Assembly (NCBI RefSeq): GCF_017916275.1
Contig: NZ_JAFMST010000007.1
Coordinates: 1-64,000, forward strand
From: Rubellimicrobium arenae
GTDB taxonomy: Bacteria > Pseudomonadota > Alphaproteobacteria > Rhodobacterales > Rhodobacteraceae
Reading direction: 5' to 3'
Length of the DNA: 64,000 nt
The position numbers were made by a program, and so were the translations under genes. This document shows, one piece after another, positions 18,325 to 25,704 of the stretch. The notes beneath the pieces were generated by a model that was not told where the DNA came from, made no database searches, and saw only the letters and a list, made by a program, of their open reading frames with translations. Position 1 is the first letter of the stretch; each line of letters begins with the position of its first letter.

Positions 18325-18810
18325 ATGAGCATGCTGGACCTCTCACCTCCTACCGGCGGATGGCGCTGGGCCGATCGGGTCCGTCGTGTCCGCGACTGGC
18401 TGGACGCGCGCGGCACCCTCGCCTGGGCCGCGGCGGTCGCGGTCTCGTTTGTCCTGGCTTGGCCGGTCGGCCTCGCCCTTCTCGTCTACACCATCTGGAG
18501 CAATCGCATGTTCGGCCGTCAGAAGAATGAACTCGTGTCCCGCGCCGCCGGTTGGGGCCGCTCCCAGCTTCGGGACGGATGGGAGGACCGCATGCGCTCG
18601 ATCCGGACGGCCGCGCGCCCGTCCGGCAACGCCGCCTTCGACGCCTACAAGCTCGAGACGCTCCGCCGGCTCGAGGAGGAGCAGCATAGCTTCGAGGACT
18701 TCCTGGCCCGCCTGCGCGACGCCAAGGACAAGGCCGAGTTCGACCAGTTCATGGATGACCGGTCCCGCCGCGCCGCCGACCGCACCCCGCAGGACGGCGA
18801 CCCGGCCTGA
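18325..18810 (+). CDS. DUF2852 membrane protein
   Basis: The 161-residue protein has one or two hydrophobic segments (about residues 30-58, AWAAAVAVSFVLAWPVGLAL) and a charged cytoplasmic tail. The tail contains the DUF2852 signature AFDAYKLETLRRLEEEQ followed by FLARLRDAKDKAEFDQFM. This family is common in Alphaproteobacteria and has no established function. The ATG has GGAG 11-14 nt upstream. The preceding 90 nt are unusually AT-rich for the region (TTAAATAT near 18233-18240), probably its promoter, with a GATGT/ACATC inverted repeat at 18229-18249. A terminator follows, so it is a single-gene unit. Confidence 0.85.
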   Translation: MSMLDLSPPTGGWRWADRVRRVRDWLDARGTLAWAAAVAVSFVLAWPVGLALLVYTIWSNRMFGRQKNELVSRAAGWGRSQLRDGWEDRMRSIRTAARPSGNAAFDAYKLETLRRLEEEQHSFEDFLARLRDAKDKAEFDQFMDDRSRRAADRTPQDGDPA

Positions 18811-18814
18811 GCCC

Positions 18815-18844
18815 AAGGGGCGGCCCGACCAGGGGCCGCCCTTT
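18815..18844 (+). terminator. Intrinsic terminator after the DUF2852 gene
   Basis: GGGCGGCCC (18818-18826) pairs perfectly with GGGCCGCCC (18833-18841) over a 6-nt loop. AAG on the left and TTT on the right extend the stem, giving the A-rich/U-rich flanks of a bidirectional terminator. It starts 4 nt after the stop codon. Confidence 0.85.
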
Positions 18845-19038
18845 CCACTCCAAGGGCGGGGATGCAGAGCGGGGTAAGCGGTGAACCGGAGATCAGGATG
18901 GCGCGGCCCGACGCAGGATCTCCCGGGTCAGGGTGCGACCCGGCGGCCATGCGCCCCGGTCCTGCCTCCGGACGGAGCGTTTGGGCGTCCCGCCCAGGCA
19001 TGGAGTTCGCGCAACCCTGCTGCCGGCGGGCCGCGACC

Positions 19039-19338
19039 TCAGGCCGCATCCTCCCAGACGAGAGGCTGCGGCTCCTCCCGGAATGCGAAGCGAAGCAGAT
19101 GGCTTTCGATGACCTGCTTCGCCCGGTTCAGGCTCTCGGCGTCGGGACCGACGGCCCGGATGAGCAACCCATCCGGCTCGGCCTGAAGTTCGGCGCGACC
19201 CGGGGGCAAGGTGACGACGCCCGCGTTATCATCTTGGGAAACCTCGACCTTATGGGCGAAGTGCTTGCAAAGCTGCGCCAGGTAGCGCCCGCTGTTCGGG
19301 GTGGGGAAGGTCGTGGTGGACGTCGGCATGATGAGCAT
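19039..19338 (-). CDS. DUF2218 domain protein
   Basis: The 99-residue protein is probably cytoplasmic. I chose the ATG at 19338 because AAGGA lies 4-5 nt upstream; a second ATG three codons later is possible, and the frame opens further upstream without a good RBS. The sequence shows the DUF2218 pattern: RYLAQLCKHFAHKVEV, GVVTLPPGRAELQAEPDGL and a helix LNRAKQVIESHLLRFAFRE. DUF2218 proteins often sit near iron-metabolism genes, and here the divergent neighbours are a Bfd-type ferredoxin and bacterioferritin. A link to iron handling is inferred; no biochemical role is known to me. Confidence 0.85.
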   Translation of the reverse strand: MLIMPTSTTTFPTPNSGRYLAQLCKHFAHKVEVSQDDNAGVVTLPPGRAELQAEPDGLLIRAVGPDAESLNRAKQVIESHLLRFAFREEPQPLVWEDAA

Positions 19339-19438
19339 TCTTTCCTTAGTGTTTTTGTAAGAATATGCCCCTGCGATCCGGGCCACAAGCCGTCCTCCGC
19401 TCTCACGTTCGCGTGTCGCGGGCCTGCCAAGCATTTCA

Positions 19439-19450
19439 GTCAGGATTGAC
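19439..19450. promoter_or_regulatory. Short dyad in divergent DUF2218/bfd promoter region
   Basis: GTCA-GGAT-TGAC forms a 4+4 inverted repeat. The octamer CAGTCAGG at 19438-19445 recurs at 19465-19472. Both lie in the 168-nt gap between divergent genes of iron metabolism, where an iron regulator (Fur/Mur, Irr or RirA type) would be expected. The dyad is short, and I cannot match it confidently to a named iron box. Confidence 0.25.
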
Positions 19451-19506
19451 GGAGCAGACGAAAACAGTCAGGCATTCCCGGACGCATCGCCAGGGGGTCC
19501 CGCACC

Positions 19507-19746
19507 ATGATGGTCTGCCACTGCAACGGCATCTCGGACCGCGATATCCACGCCGCCATCGACTGGATGCGCGCCGCGGACAACGAGACGATCATCACGC
19601 CGGGAAAGGTCTATCGTGCCCTGGGCAAGCGGCCGGATTGCGGGGGATGCCTGCCGCTTTTCCTTGCGACCATGCAGCGCAACGCTAACCTTGAGGTACC
19701 GAACCAACCCCCGCTCCTTCGCGGGCAGAAACAGGAGACCGCCTGA
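19507..19746 (+). CDS. bfd: Bacterioferritin-associated ferredoxin-like protein (Bfd family)
   Basis: The 79-residue [2Fe-2S] protein has the Bfd cysteine pattern: CHC at residues 4-6 and CGGC at 45-48. Bfd proteins donate electrons to bacterioferritin to reduce and release stored iron. The stop codon overlaps the bacterioferritin start by one nucleotide, so the two genes are translationally coupled, which strongly supports the pairing. A 25-residue tail after the second cysteine pair is longer than in E. coli Bfd and lacks recognisable features. Confidence 0.9.
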   Translation: MMVCHCNGISDRDIHAAIDWMRAADNETIITPGKVYRALGKRPDCGGCLPLFLATMQRNANLEVPNQPPLLRGQKQETA

Positions 19747-20249
19747 TGAAGGGCGACCCCCAGGTCATCGAGTATCTCAACCGTGCGATCCGCAGCGAGC
19801 TGACGGCCGTCAACCAGTACTGGCTGCACTACCGGCTCCAGGAGGACTGGGGCCTGGGGCACATGGCCAAGAAGAGCCGCGAGGAGAGCATCGAGGAGAT
19901 GCGTCACGCCGACCGGCTGATCGCCCGGGTGATCTTTCTCGAAGGGCACCCGAACCTGCAGAAGCTCGATCCCCTTCGCATCGGCCAGAACGCCCGCGAG
20001 ACCCTCGAAGCCGACCTCGCCGCCGAGCTCGAGGCCGTGGCGCTCTACCGTGAGGCCTACACCTACTGCGACAAGGTCGCCGACTACGTGACCAAGAAGC
20101 TTTTCGAGGATCTGCTGCGGGACGAGGAAGGTCACGTGGACTTCCTGGAAACCCAGCTCGACCTCCTGGACCGCATCGGGCACGAACGCTACCAGCACCT
20201 CAACGCCGAGCCGATGGACGACGCGGACGAGCCGCACAAGGACGATTGA
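19746..20249 (+). CDS. bfr: Bacterioferritin
   Basis: This heme-containing iron-storage protein assembles as a 24-mer in the cytoplasm and oxidises Fe(II) at a di-iron centre. All canonical residues are at standard numbering: E18, E51, H54, E94, E127 and H130 for the ferroxidase site and M52 for heme. At 167 residues it is slightly longer than the usual 155-160, with an acidic tail ([10 protein letters not shown]). It is coupled to the Bfd gene by a TGATG overlap, giving a storage-plus-release unit. Confidence 0.96.
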   Translation: MKGDPQVIEYLNRAIRSELTAVNQYWLHYRLQEDWGLGHMAKKSREESIEEMRHADRLIARVIFLEGHPNLQKLDPLRIGQNARETLEADLAAELEAVALYREAYTYCDKVADYVTKKLFEDLLRDEEGHVDFLETQLDLLDRIGHERYQHLNAEPMDDADEPHKDD

Positions 20250-20336
20250 TGTCAGGGGCCGTTCTGGCCCGACCGTCATCGCCAAACGGCTATGGCGCGC
20301 TATGTTCCGGCAGGGCGCATCGTCCGGTAGGGCACC

Positions 20337-23006
20337 ATGGGTGCGGCAAGCCATAGATCGGCGGAAGAGCCAGGCGGCAGCCACATGGCGCGGCGGGTCG
20401 GGGCCGTCGATTGGGGTTCCACGCCGCTGGGGCCACGCGCCGCCTGGCCACCCCCGCTGACCCAGGCCGTGGGGCTGATGCTCGTGATGCGTCAGCCCGC
20501 CTTCGTCGGCTGGGGGCCCGAGGTCGCCCTTGTCTACAACGACGACTTCGCCTCCCTCTTGGGACCAAGGCATCCGGAGGCGCTGGGCCGTCCCTTGGCG
20601 GAGGTCTGGCCCGCCCTGGCGCTGGCCGGCCGCTCGGCCCTCCGGGGGGCGCCCCAGGCGCTGTCCGATCAGCCGCTGGGCCGGGACTGGGCCGATCCGG
20701 TAGCCCTGACGGGCAGCCTCAGCCCACTCCGGGACGGAACGGACCGGGTGGCCGGGCTGTTCGGCGTGCTCGCGGATTCGACGCGTCAGGCCATGGCCCT
20801 GCACGCCCCTCGGGCCGATCAGGCCCAAAGTCGCGCCGAAGCCGAGAACCTCGCCCGGATCCTGGAAGCCTTCGAGGCCGCGGACTACGACACCGACCTG
20901 CTGACGGGAGAGATCCGGCCCTCCCCCCGGCTCAATGCGCTCTACGGCTACCCGCCCGACCATCCGCTCAGCATGGCGGACTGCCGCGCCCGCTACCATC
21001 CGGACGATCTCGAGTCCGTGCGATCCATCTCGGCCGAGGCCAAGCCCGGCGAACCCAGGTTCCAGCGCGAATTCCGCATCCATCTCCCGGACGGGACCGT
21101 GCGCTGGGTCCTGAGCCGGGGCGAGATCCTGTTCGACGACGCGGGCCGGCCCGTCCGCGCCCGTGGCGCGGCCATCGACATCACCGAGCGCAAGCGGCTC
21201 GACGCGGCGCTCCGCGACAGCGAAGCCCGCCTGCGCCGGAACCAGGAGGATCTGCGAACGATCGCCGACGCGGTTCCCGTCCAGATCATCACGCTCGACC
21301 GGGACCAGCGGTACCGCTTCGTCAACGCCGAGGTGGGGCGCTCCTTCGGTCTCCCCAAGGAGGCGCTTCACGGCCGGACCCTGCGCGAGCAGGTGGGCGA
21401 GCGGACCTACGCCCGGCTCCGTCCCTGGATCGAGCGCGCCCTGTCCGGCCAGACGGTCCGCTTCGAGGACATGGAGCCTGACAGGCACGGCCCCGGCCGG
21501 CACGGCTGGACCGAGGAGACCTACATCCCCCGCCTGTCGGCCAACGGCCGGGTCGAGGAGATCGTCCTCGTCGATCACGACATCACCGAGCGCAAGGAAA
21601 CCGAGAACGCCCTGCGGGACAGCGAGGAACGGCTCGCGAGCATCTTCGCCTCGGCGACCGTGGGCCTGTCCGAGGTGAGCCTGGACGGCCGCTTCCTGCA
21701 GGTGAACGAGGAGTTGTGCCGCATCCTGGGCCGCCCGCGCGAACAGGTGCTGGAGCTTGGCATCGCCGATGTCACGCATCCGGACGACCTTCCTCCCAGC
21801 CTGGAAGCGGTCGCGCGGGCGTTGGAAGAGAGCGGTCCGGCAGCGCTCGACAAAAGGTACCTGCAGCCGGACGGGCGGATCACCTGGGCCAACAGCCGCA
21901 TCACGCGCCTGCGGCATGGCGCCGGACGGCCCGATACGCTGCTCGTCGTGACGGTGGACCTGACGGCCCGCCGGGCCGCCGAATCCGCCCTGCGGCGCAG
22001 CGAACGGCGGCTCCGGACGCTGATCGACGGCATCCCGCAGATCGTCTGGAGGGCTGGCCAGGGCGGCCGCTGGACCTGGTCGAGCCCGCAATGGACCGCC
22101 TTCACCGGCCTGGCCGTCGAGGACAGCCTCGGACCCGGCTGGCTGGACGCCATCCATCCGGACGATCACGGCAACGTTCTCGAGGCCTGGGACCTGGCGC
22201 CCGAGCGGAGCGGCTTCGACGTGGAGCATCGCCTGAGGAACGCGGACGGCGACTACCGCTGGTTCGCCACCCGCGCCCGCCCCGTCCGGGAGGAGGCGAC
22301 CGGCGCCATCGCGGAATGGCTCGGCACCTCGACGGACATCGACGAGCTGCGCCGCCTTCAGGAGGAGACTCATGTGCTGGTCATGGAGCTCCAGCACCGG
22401 ACGCGGAACCTGATCGGAGTCGTCCGGTCCCTTGCCGAACGCACGATCCTGGGGAGCAGCGGCCTCGAGGAGTTCCGCAGCCGCTTCCGCGACCGGCTGG
22501 CCGCGCTGGCCCGCGTGAACGGCCTGCTGGCGCAGAAGGATGTCGGGCAGCGCGTGACCTTCGACGAGCTGATCCGGATCGAGCTCGCGGGGCTGGGCGC
22601 CGTCGATGGCGAAGGGCATGGCCCGCAGGTGCGGCTTACGGGGCCGACAGGCCTGCGCCTCCGCTCCTCGATGGTCCAGACCCTGGCGCTGGGGCTGCAC
22701 GAGCTGGCCACCAACGCGCTCAAGTACGGCGCGCTGTCCCGACCCGAGGGGCATCTCGAGGTGAGCTGGAGCCTGGTGAGCGTCGGCGGCGAGGATCGGA
22801 TCCGCGTCGAGTGGATCGAGCGGGGCGTGCCCCCGACGCTCACCGGCGAACCGCGGCGCGGCTACGGGCGCGAGCTGATCGAGCGCGCCCTGCCCTACCA
22901 GCTCAGGGCCGAGACGACCTACGAGATCGGTCCCGAAGGGGTCCGCTGCACGATCACGCTGCCCGTCTCCTCGACGATGGCCGCCGGGCCACGGGTGGGG
23001 GGCTGA
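20337..23006 (+). CDS. Multi-PAS HWE-family sensor histidine kinase
   Basis: The 889-residue protein is soluble, with no membrane segment. The N-terminus has the sensor region typical of HWE kinases (DWGSTPLGPRAAWPP, then PAFVGWGPEVALVYND). Four PAS modules follow at about 170-285, 300-420, 425-545 and 555-670, each ending in the usual DITERK/DLTARR linker. The kinase core starts at ELQHRTRNLIGVV, with phosphoacceptor H687; the ATPase part shows HELATNALKYGALS and VEWIER, the W-x-E element naming the family. No response regulator is fused or adjacent. Its 3' end lies 6 nt from the convergent urtE stop. A start at 20385 is possible. Light or redox sensing by PAS is plausible but unproven. Confidence 0.9.
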   Translation: MGAASHRSAEEPGGSHMARRVGAVDWGSTPLGPRAAWPPPLTQAVGLMLVMRQPAFVGWGPEVALVYNDDFASLLGPRHPEALGRPLAEVWPALALAGRSALRGAPQALSDQPLGRDWADPVALTGSLSPLRDGTDRVAGLFGVLADSTRQAMALHAPRADQAQSRAEAENLARILEAFEAADYDTDLLTGEIRPSPRLNALYGYPPDHPLSMADCRARYHPDDLESVRSISAEAKPGEPRFQREFRIHLPDGTVRWVLSRGEILFDDAGRPVRARGAAIDITERKRLDAALRDSEARLRRNQEDLRTIADAVPVQIITLDRDQRYRFVNAEVGRSFGLPKEALHGRTLREQVGERTYARLRPWIERALSGQTVRFEDMEPDRHGPGRHGWTEETYIPRLSANGRVEEIVLVDHDITERKETENALRDSEERLASIFASATVGLSEVSLDGRFLQVNEELCRILGRPREQVLELGIADVTHPDDLPPSLEAVARALEESGPAALDKRYLQPDGRITWANSRITRLRHGAGRPDTLLVVTVDLTARRAAESALRRSERRLRTLIDGIPQIVWRAGQGGRWTWSSPQWTAFTGLAVEDSLGPGWLDAIHPDDHGNVLEAWDLAPERSGFDVEHRLRNADGDYRWFATRARPVREEATGAIAEWLGTSTDIDELRRLQEETHVLVMELQHRTRNLIGVVRSLAERTILGSSGLEEFRSRFRDRLAALARVNGLLAQKDVGQRVTFDELIRIELAGLGAVDGEGHGPQVRLTGPTGLRLRSSMVQTLALGLHELATNALKYGALSRPEGHLEVSWSLVSVGGEDRIRVEWIERGVPPTLTGEPRRGYGRELIERALPYQLRAETTYEIGPEGVRCTITLPVSSTMAAGPRVGG

Positions 23007-23012
23007 CCCCGG

Positions 23013-23708
23013 TCAGATCGACACCGCCGCGAGAAGCCGCTCCCGCTCCACCTCGGGCTTGGGCGCGGACAGGGTGACGGACCCGCGGCTCAGGGCCACG
23101 AAGCGGTCGGCCAGCGCATGGGCAAAGTCGAAGTACTGCTCCACCAGGACGATCGCGATCCGGCCGCCGTCGCGCAGCGACTCGATCACCCGGCCGATGT
23201 CCTTGATGATGCTGGGCTGGATGCCCTCGGTCGGCTCATCGAGGAGGAGGACCCGGGGCCTCGTCACCAGCGCGCGGGCAATGGCGAGCTGCTGCTGCTG
23301 CCCCCCCGACAGGTCGCCGCCCCGGCGGTTCCGCATCGTGGCAAGGATCGGAAACAGGTCGTAGAGCTCGGCCGGCACGACCCGTTCGCTCCGGGGACGG
23401 CAGGCGAAGCCCGCCTCCAGGTTCTCCTGCACGGTCAGCAGCGGAAAGATCTCGCGGCCCTGGGGGACATAGGCGATCCCCGCCCGCGCAGCCTGCGCCG
23501 CCGTCGGACGCCCGAGATCCCGCCCTTCGAGCCGGATGGTCCCGCTCTCGAAGGGGTGACGCCCGGCGATGGCCTTGAGCAGGCTGGTCTTGCCGACGCC
23601 GTTCATCCCCATCACGGCGGTCACCTCGCCCGGCCGGGCCGTCAGGTCGATGCCATGGAGGATGCGGCTCTGCCCGTAGCGCAGCGTGAGTTTCTCGACA
23701 TCCAGCAT
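23013..23708 (-). CDS. urtE: Urea ABC transporter ATP-binding subunit UrtE
   Basis: Second ATPase of the high-affinity urea importer (branched-chain amino-acid transporter family, LivF-like). The 231-residue protein has Walker A GMNGVGKTS, the LivF-type AYVPQGREIFP, signature LSGGQQQQLAIAR, Walker B VLLLDEPTEGIQPSI and the urea-clade segment VEQYFDFAHALAD. It follows urtD by 1 nt and ends the operon. Urease genes are not in this window. Confidence 0.95.
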   Translation of the reverse strand: MLDVEKLTLRYGQSRILHGIDLTARPGEVTAVMGMNGVGKTSLLKAIAGRHPFESGTIRLEGRDLGRPTAAQAARAGIAYVPQGREIFPLLTVQENLEAGFACRPRSERVVPAELYDLFPILATMRNRRGGDLSGGQQQQLAIARALVTRPRVLLLDEPTEGIQPSIIKDIGRVIESLRDGGRIAIVLVEQYFDFAHALADRFVALSRGSVTLSAPKPEVERERLLAAVSI

Positions 23709-23709
23709 G

Positions 23710-24450
23710 TCAGCGCCCCAGATACACGTCGATGACGTCCTGATTTCCGGTCACGTGGTCGAGGCTTCCCTCGGCCAGGACCCGCCCCTCGTGGAGCACC
23801 GTGACCCGGCATTCCAGCCGGCGCACGAACTCCATGTCGTGCTCCACCACCACCACCGCCCGGGTCCGCGCCGCGCGCCGGAGGAGGTCGGTCGTGTGCT
23901 CCCGCTCGGCGACGGTCATGCCGGCGGCGGGCTCGTCCACCAGCATCAGGCGCGGGTCCTGCGCAAGGAGCATCCCGATCTCCAGCCACTGCTTCTGGCC
24001 ATGGCTGAGCTCTCCGGCGCGTCGGCCGAGGTGATGGAGCAGGCCGATCTCCTCAGCCAAGGCGGCGATCCTGGCGCGGTCGCCGTCCGTCCGCCGCGCC
24101 AGGAGGACCGCCAGCGGGTTGCGCGCGTTCCTCAGCGCCATGTCGAGGTTCTCGGCCACGGTCTGCGCCTCGAACACCGTGGGCCGCTGGAACTTGCGCC
24201 CCAGGCCCAGCCGGGCGATGCGCGACTCGCTCATCCCCACGAGATCCATGCCGCCCTGCCCCCAAAGGACGCGTCCGCTGTCGGGCCGGGTCTTGCCCGT
24301 GACGATGTCCATGAACGTCGTCTTGCCCGCGCCGTTCGGCCCGATGATCGCCCGCAGGCCCGTCTCGGGGATGGTCAGCGACAGGTTGTTGATGGCCTTG
24401 AAGCCGTCGAAGGACACCGAGATCGAGTCGACCTCGAGAAGCGTCGTCAT
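23710..24450 (-). CDS. urtD: Urea ABC transporter ATP-binding subunit UrtD
   Basis: First ATPase (LivG-like) of the urea importer, 246 residues from an ATG that overlaps the urtC stop by 4 nt. It has Walker A GPNGAGKTTFMD, the UrtD-specific GKTRPDSGRVLW region, signature ELSHGQKQWLEIGM and Walker B LMLVDEPAAGMT. The histidine in the signature (LSHGQ instead of LSGGQ) is usual for UrtD. The subunit pairs with UrtE under the UrtB/UrtC membrane dimer. Confidence 0.95.
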   Translation of the reverse strand: MTTLLEVDSISVSFDGFKAINNLSLTIPETGLRAIIGPNGAGKTTFMDIVTGKTRPDSGRVLWGQGGMDLVGMSESRIARLGLGRKFQRPTVFEAQTVAENLDMALRNARNPLAVLLARRTDGDRARIAALAEEIGLLHHLGRRAGELSHGQKQWLEIGMLLAQDPRLMLVDEPAAGMTVAEREHTTDLLRRAARTRAVVVVEHDMEFVRRLECRVTVLHEGRVLAEGSLDHVTGNQDVIDVYLGR

Positions 24451-25700
24451 GGCTCGCCCTCCTCGTTGCGCCACGCGCCGTCGTCGGGCCCCCAGTCCCC
24501 CTGCCGGCGGGACGGCGCGCGGGGCATCAGGTCGAAGAGCCCGCCCAGCCCCTTGGGGGCGAGAAGGGTCACCGCCACGAAGGCCAGCCCCAGGAGCACG
24601 GTCCACCAGTCGGTCCACTGGACCGTATAGATGCCGAGCGGGATGTCCGGGACGCCGCCGCCCGTGAACCACGAGGACATGAGCGAGACCAGCGCCGCCC
24701 CGAGCGCCGCGCCGTAAAGCCGACCGCGCCCGCCGATGGCGACCCAGACGGCAAGGTAGATCGACGCCAGCGGCGCGACCTCGCCCGGGTTGATGATGCC
24801 CGCCTGCGGGTAATAGAGCGCGCCCGCGATGGCCGCGACGACCGCGGTCAGCGTGAAGACGAGGAGCTTGGTCCCCTCGACGCCGTAGCCCAGGAAGCGC
24901 ACCCGCGCCTCGTCGTCGCGGATCGCCCGGATCACCGAGCCCCGCCGCCCCGAGGTGAGCCAGGCGAAGAGCAGGTAGCCCAGCCCGAGCGCCAGGGCCG
25001 AGGCCCAGAAAAAGGCGATGGAGATCCGGTCCTGGCCCCAGCCCTCGAGGCCGGGAATGTTCTGGAGGCCGGACAGCCCGTTGTTCCCGCGCAGCCCCGA
25101 GTCGTTCTGGAACAGCCAGAGCGACAGGGCCAGCGTCATGCCCTGGGTCAGGATCGACAGGTAGACCCCCGTCACGCGCGACCGGAAGGCCAGCCAGCCG
25201 AAGACCCCGGCCAGCAGCCCGGGCACCAGGACCACCATGAGAAGCTGGAGCGGGAGGCTGTGGGAGAACGCCCAGATCCAGGGAAAGTGGTCCGAGCCCA
25301 CCACCCCGAAGATCTGCGTCGCCACGGCCTGGTCGAGTTCGCGCGGGGTTGGCGGAAGCGGCTGCCCCGCCAGGCTCTGCGCGACGATGTCGTAGGTTCG
25401 GGCGGTCATCAGCCACTGGCCGACGGCGTAGCCCCCGATCCCGAAAAAGGCCATGTGGCCCAGGCTCAGGATCCCGCAGTAGCCCCAGACGACATCCATC
25501 GCGACGGCCGCGAGGCACAGGCAGAGCGTCTTGCCCAGGGTTTTCACGAAGGAGGTGGAGATCACCCCCGCCCCGGCTCCCTCGGCCAGGACCGTCACGC
25601 CCAGCGTGACGATGGCCAGCACGAGGAGGGCCCAGAGCACCGAAGGGTTGTCGGCCAGGATCGGGCGGCGGCGCAGGGCCGGGACGGGCGCTGTGGTCAT
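24447..25700 (-). CDS. urtC: Urea ABC transporter permease UrtC
   Basis: LivM-like membrane subunit, 417 residues with about ten hydrophobic helices. Recognisable family segments include GYCGILSLGHMAFFGIGGYA near residue 70, ALSLWLFQNDSGLRGNNGL, and GRGRLYGAALGAALV in the C-terminal half. The C-terminal 30 residues are hydrophilic (PRAPSRRQGDWGPDDG). The start lies 4 nt after urtB, and the stop overlaps the urtD start. Confidence 0.95.
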   Translation of the reverse strand: MTTAPVPALRRRPILADNPSVLWALLVLAIVTLGVTVLAEGAGAGVISTSFVKTLGKTLCLCLAAVAMDVVWGYCGILSLGHMAFFGIGGYAVGQWLMTARTYDIVAQSLAGQPLPPTPRELDQAVATQIFGVVGSDHFPWIWAFSHSLPLQLLMVVLVPGLLAGVFGWLAFRSRVTGVYLSILTQGMTLALSLWLFQNDSGLRGNNGLSGLQNIPGLEGWGQDRISIAFFWASALALGLGYLLFAWLTSGRRGSVIRAIRDDEARVRFLGYGVEGTKLLVFTLTAVVAAIAGALYYPQAGIINPGEVAPLASIYLAVWVAIGGRGRLYGAALGAALVSLMSSWFTGGGVPDIPLGIYTVQWTDWWTVLLGLAFVAVTLLAPKGLGGLFDLMPRAPSRRQGDWGPDDGAWRNEEGEP

Positions 25701-25704
25701 GGGG

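Noticed and set aside
19611-22754. Very long minus-strand frame (over 1000 codons) opposite bacterioferritin and the HWE kinase
   Set aside because: It is an antisense shadow of well-supported genes; composition is His/Arg/Gly-rich and shows no domain.
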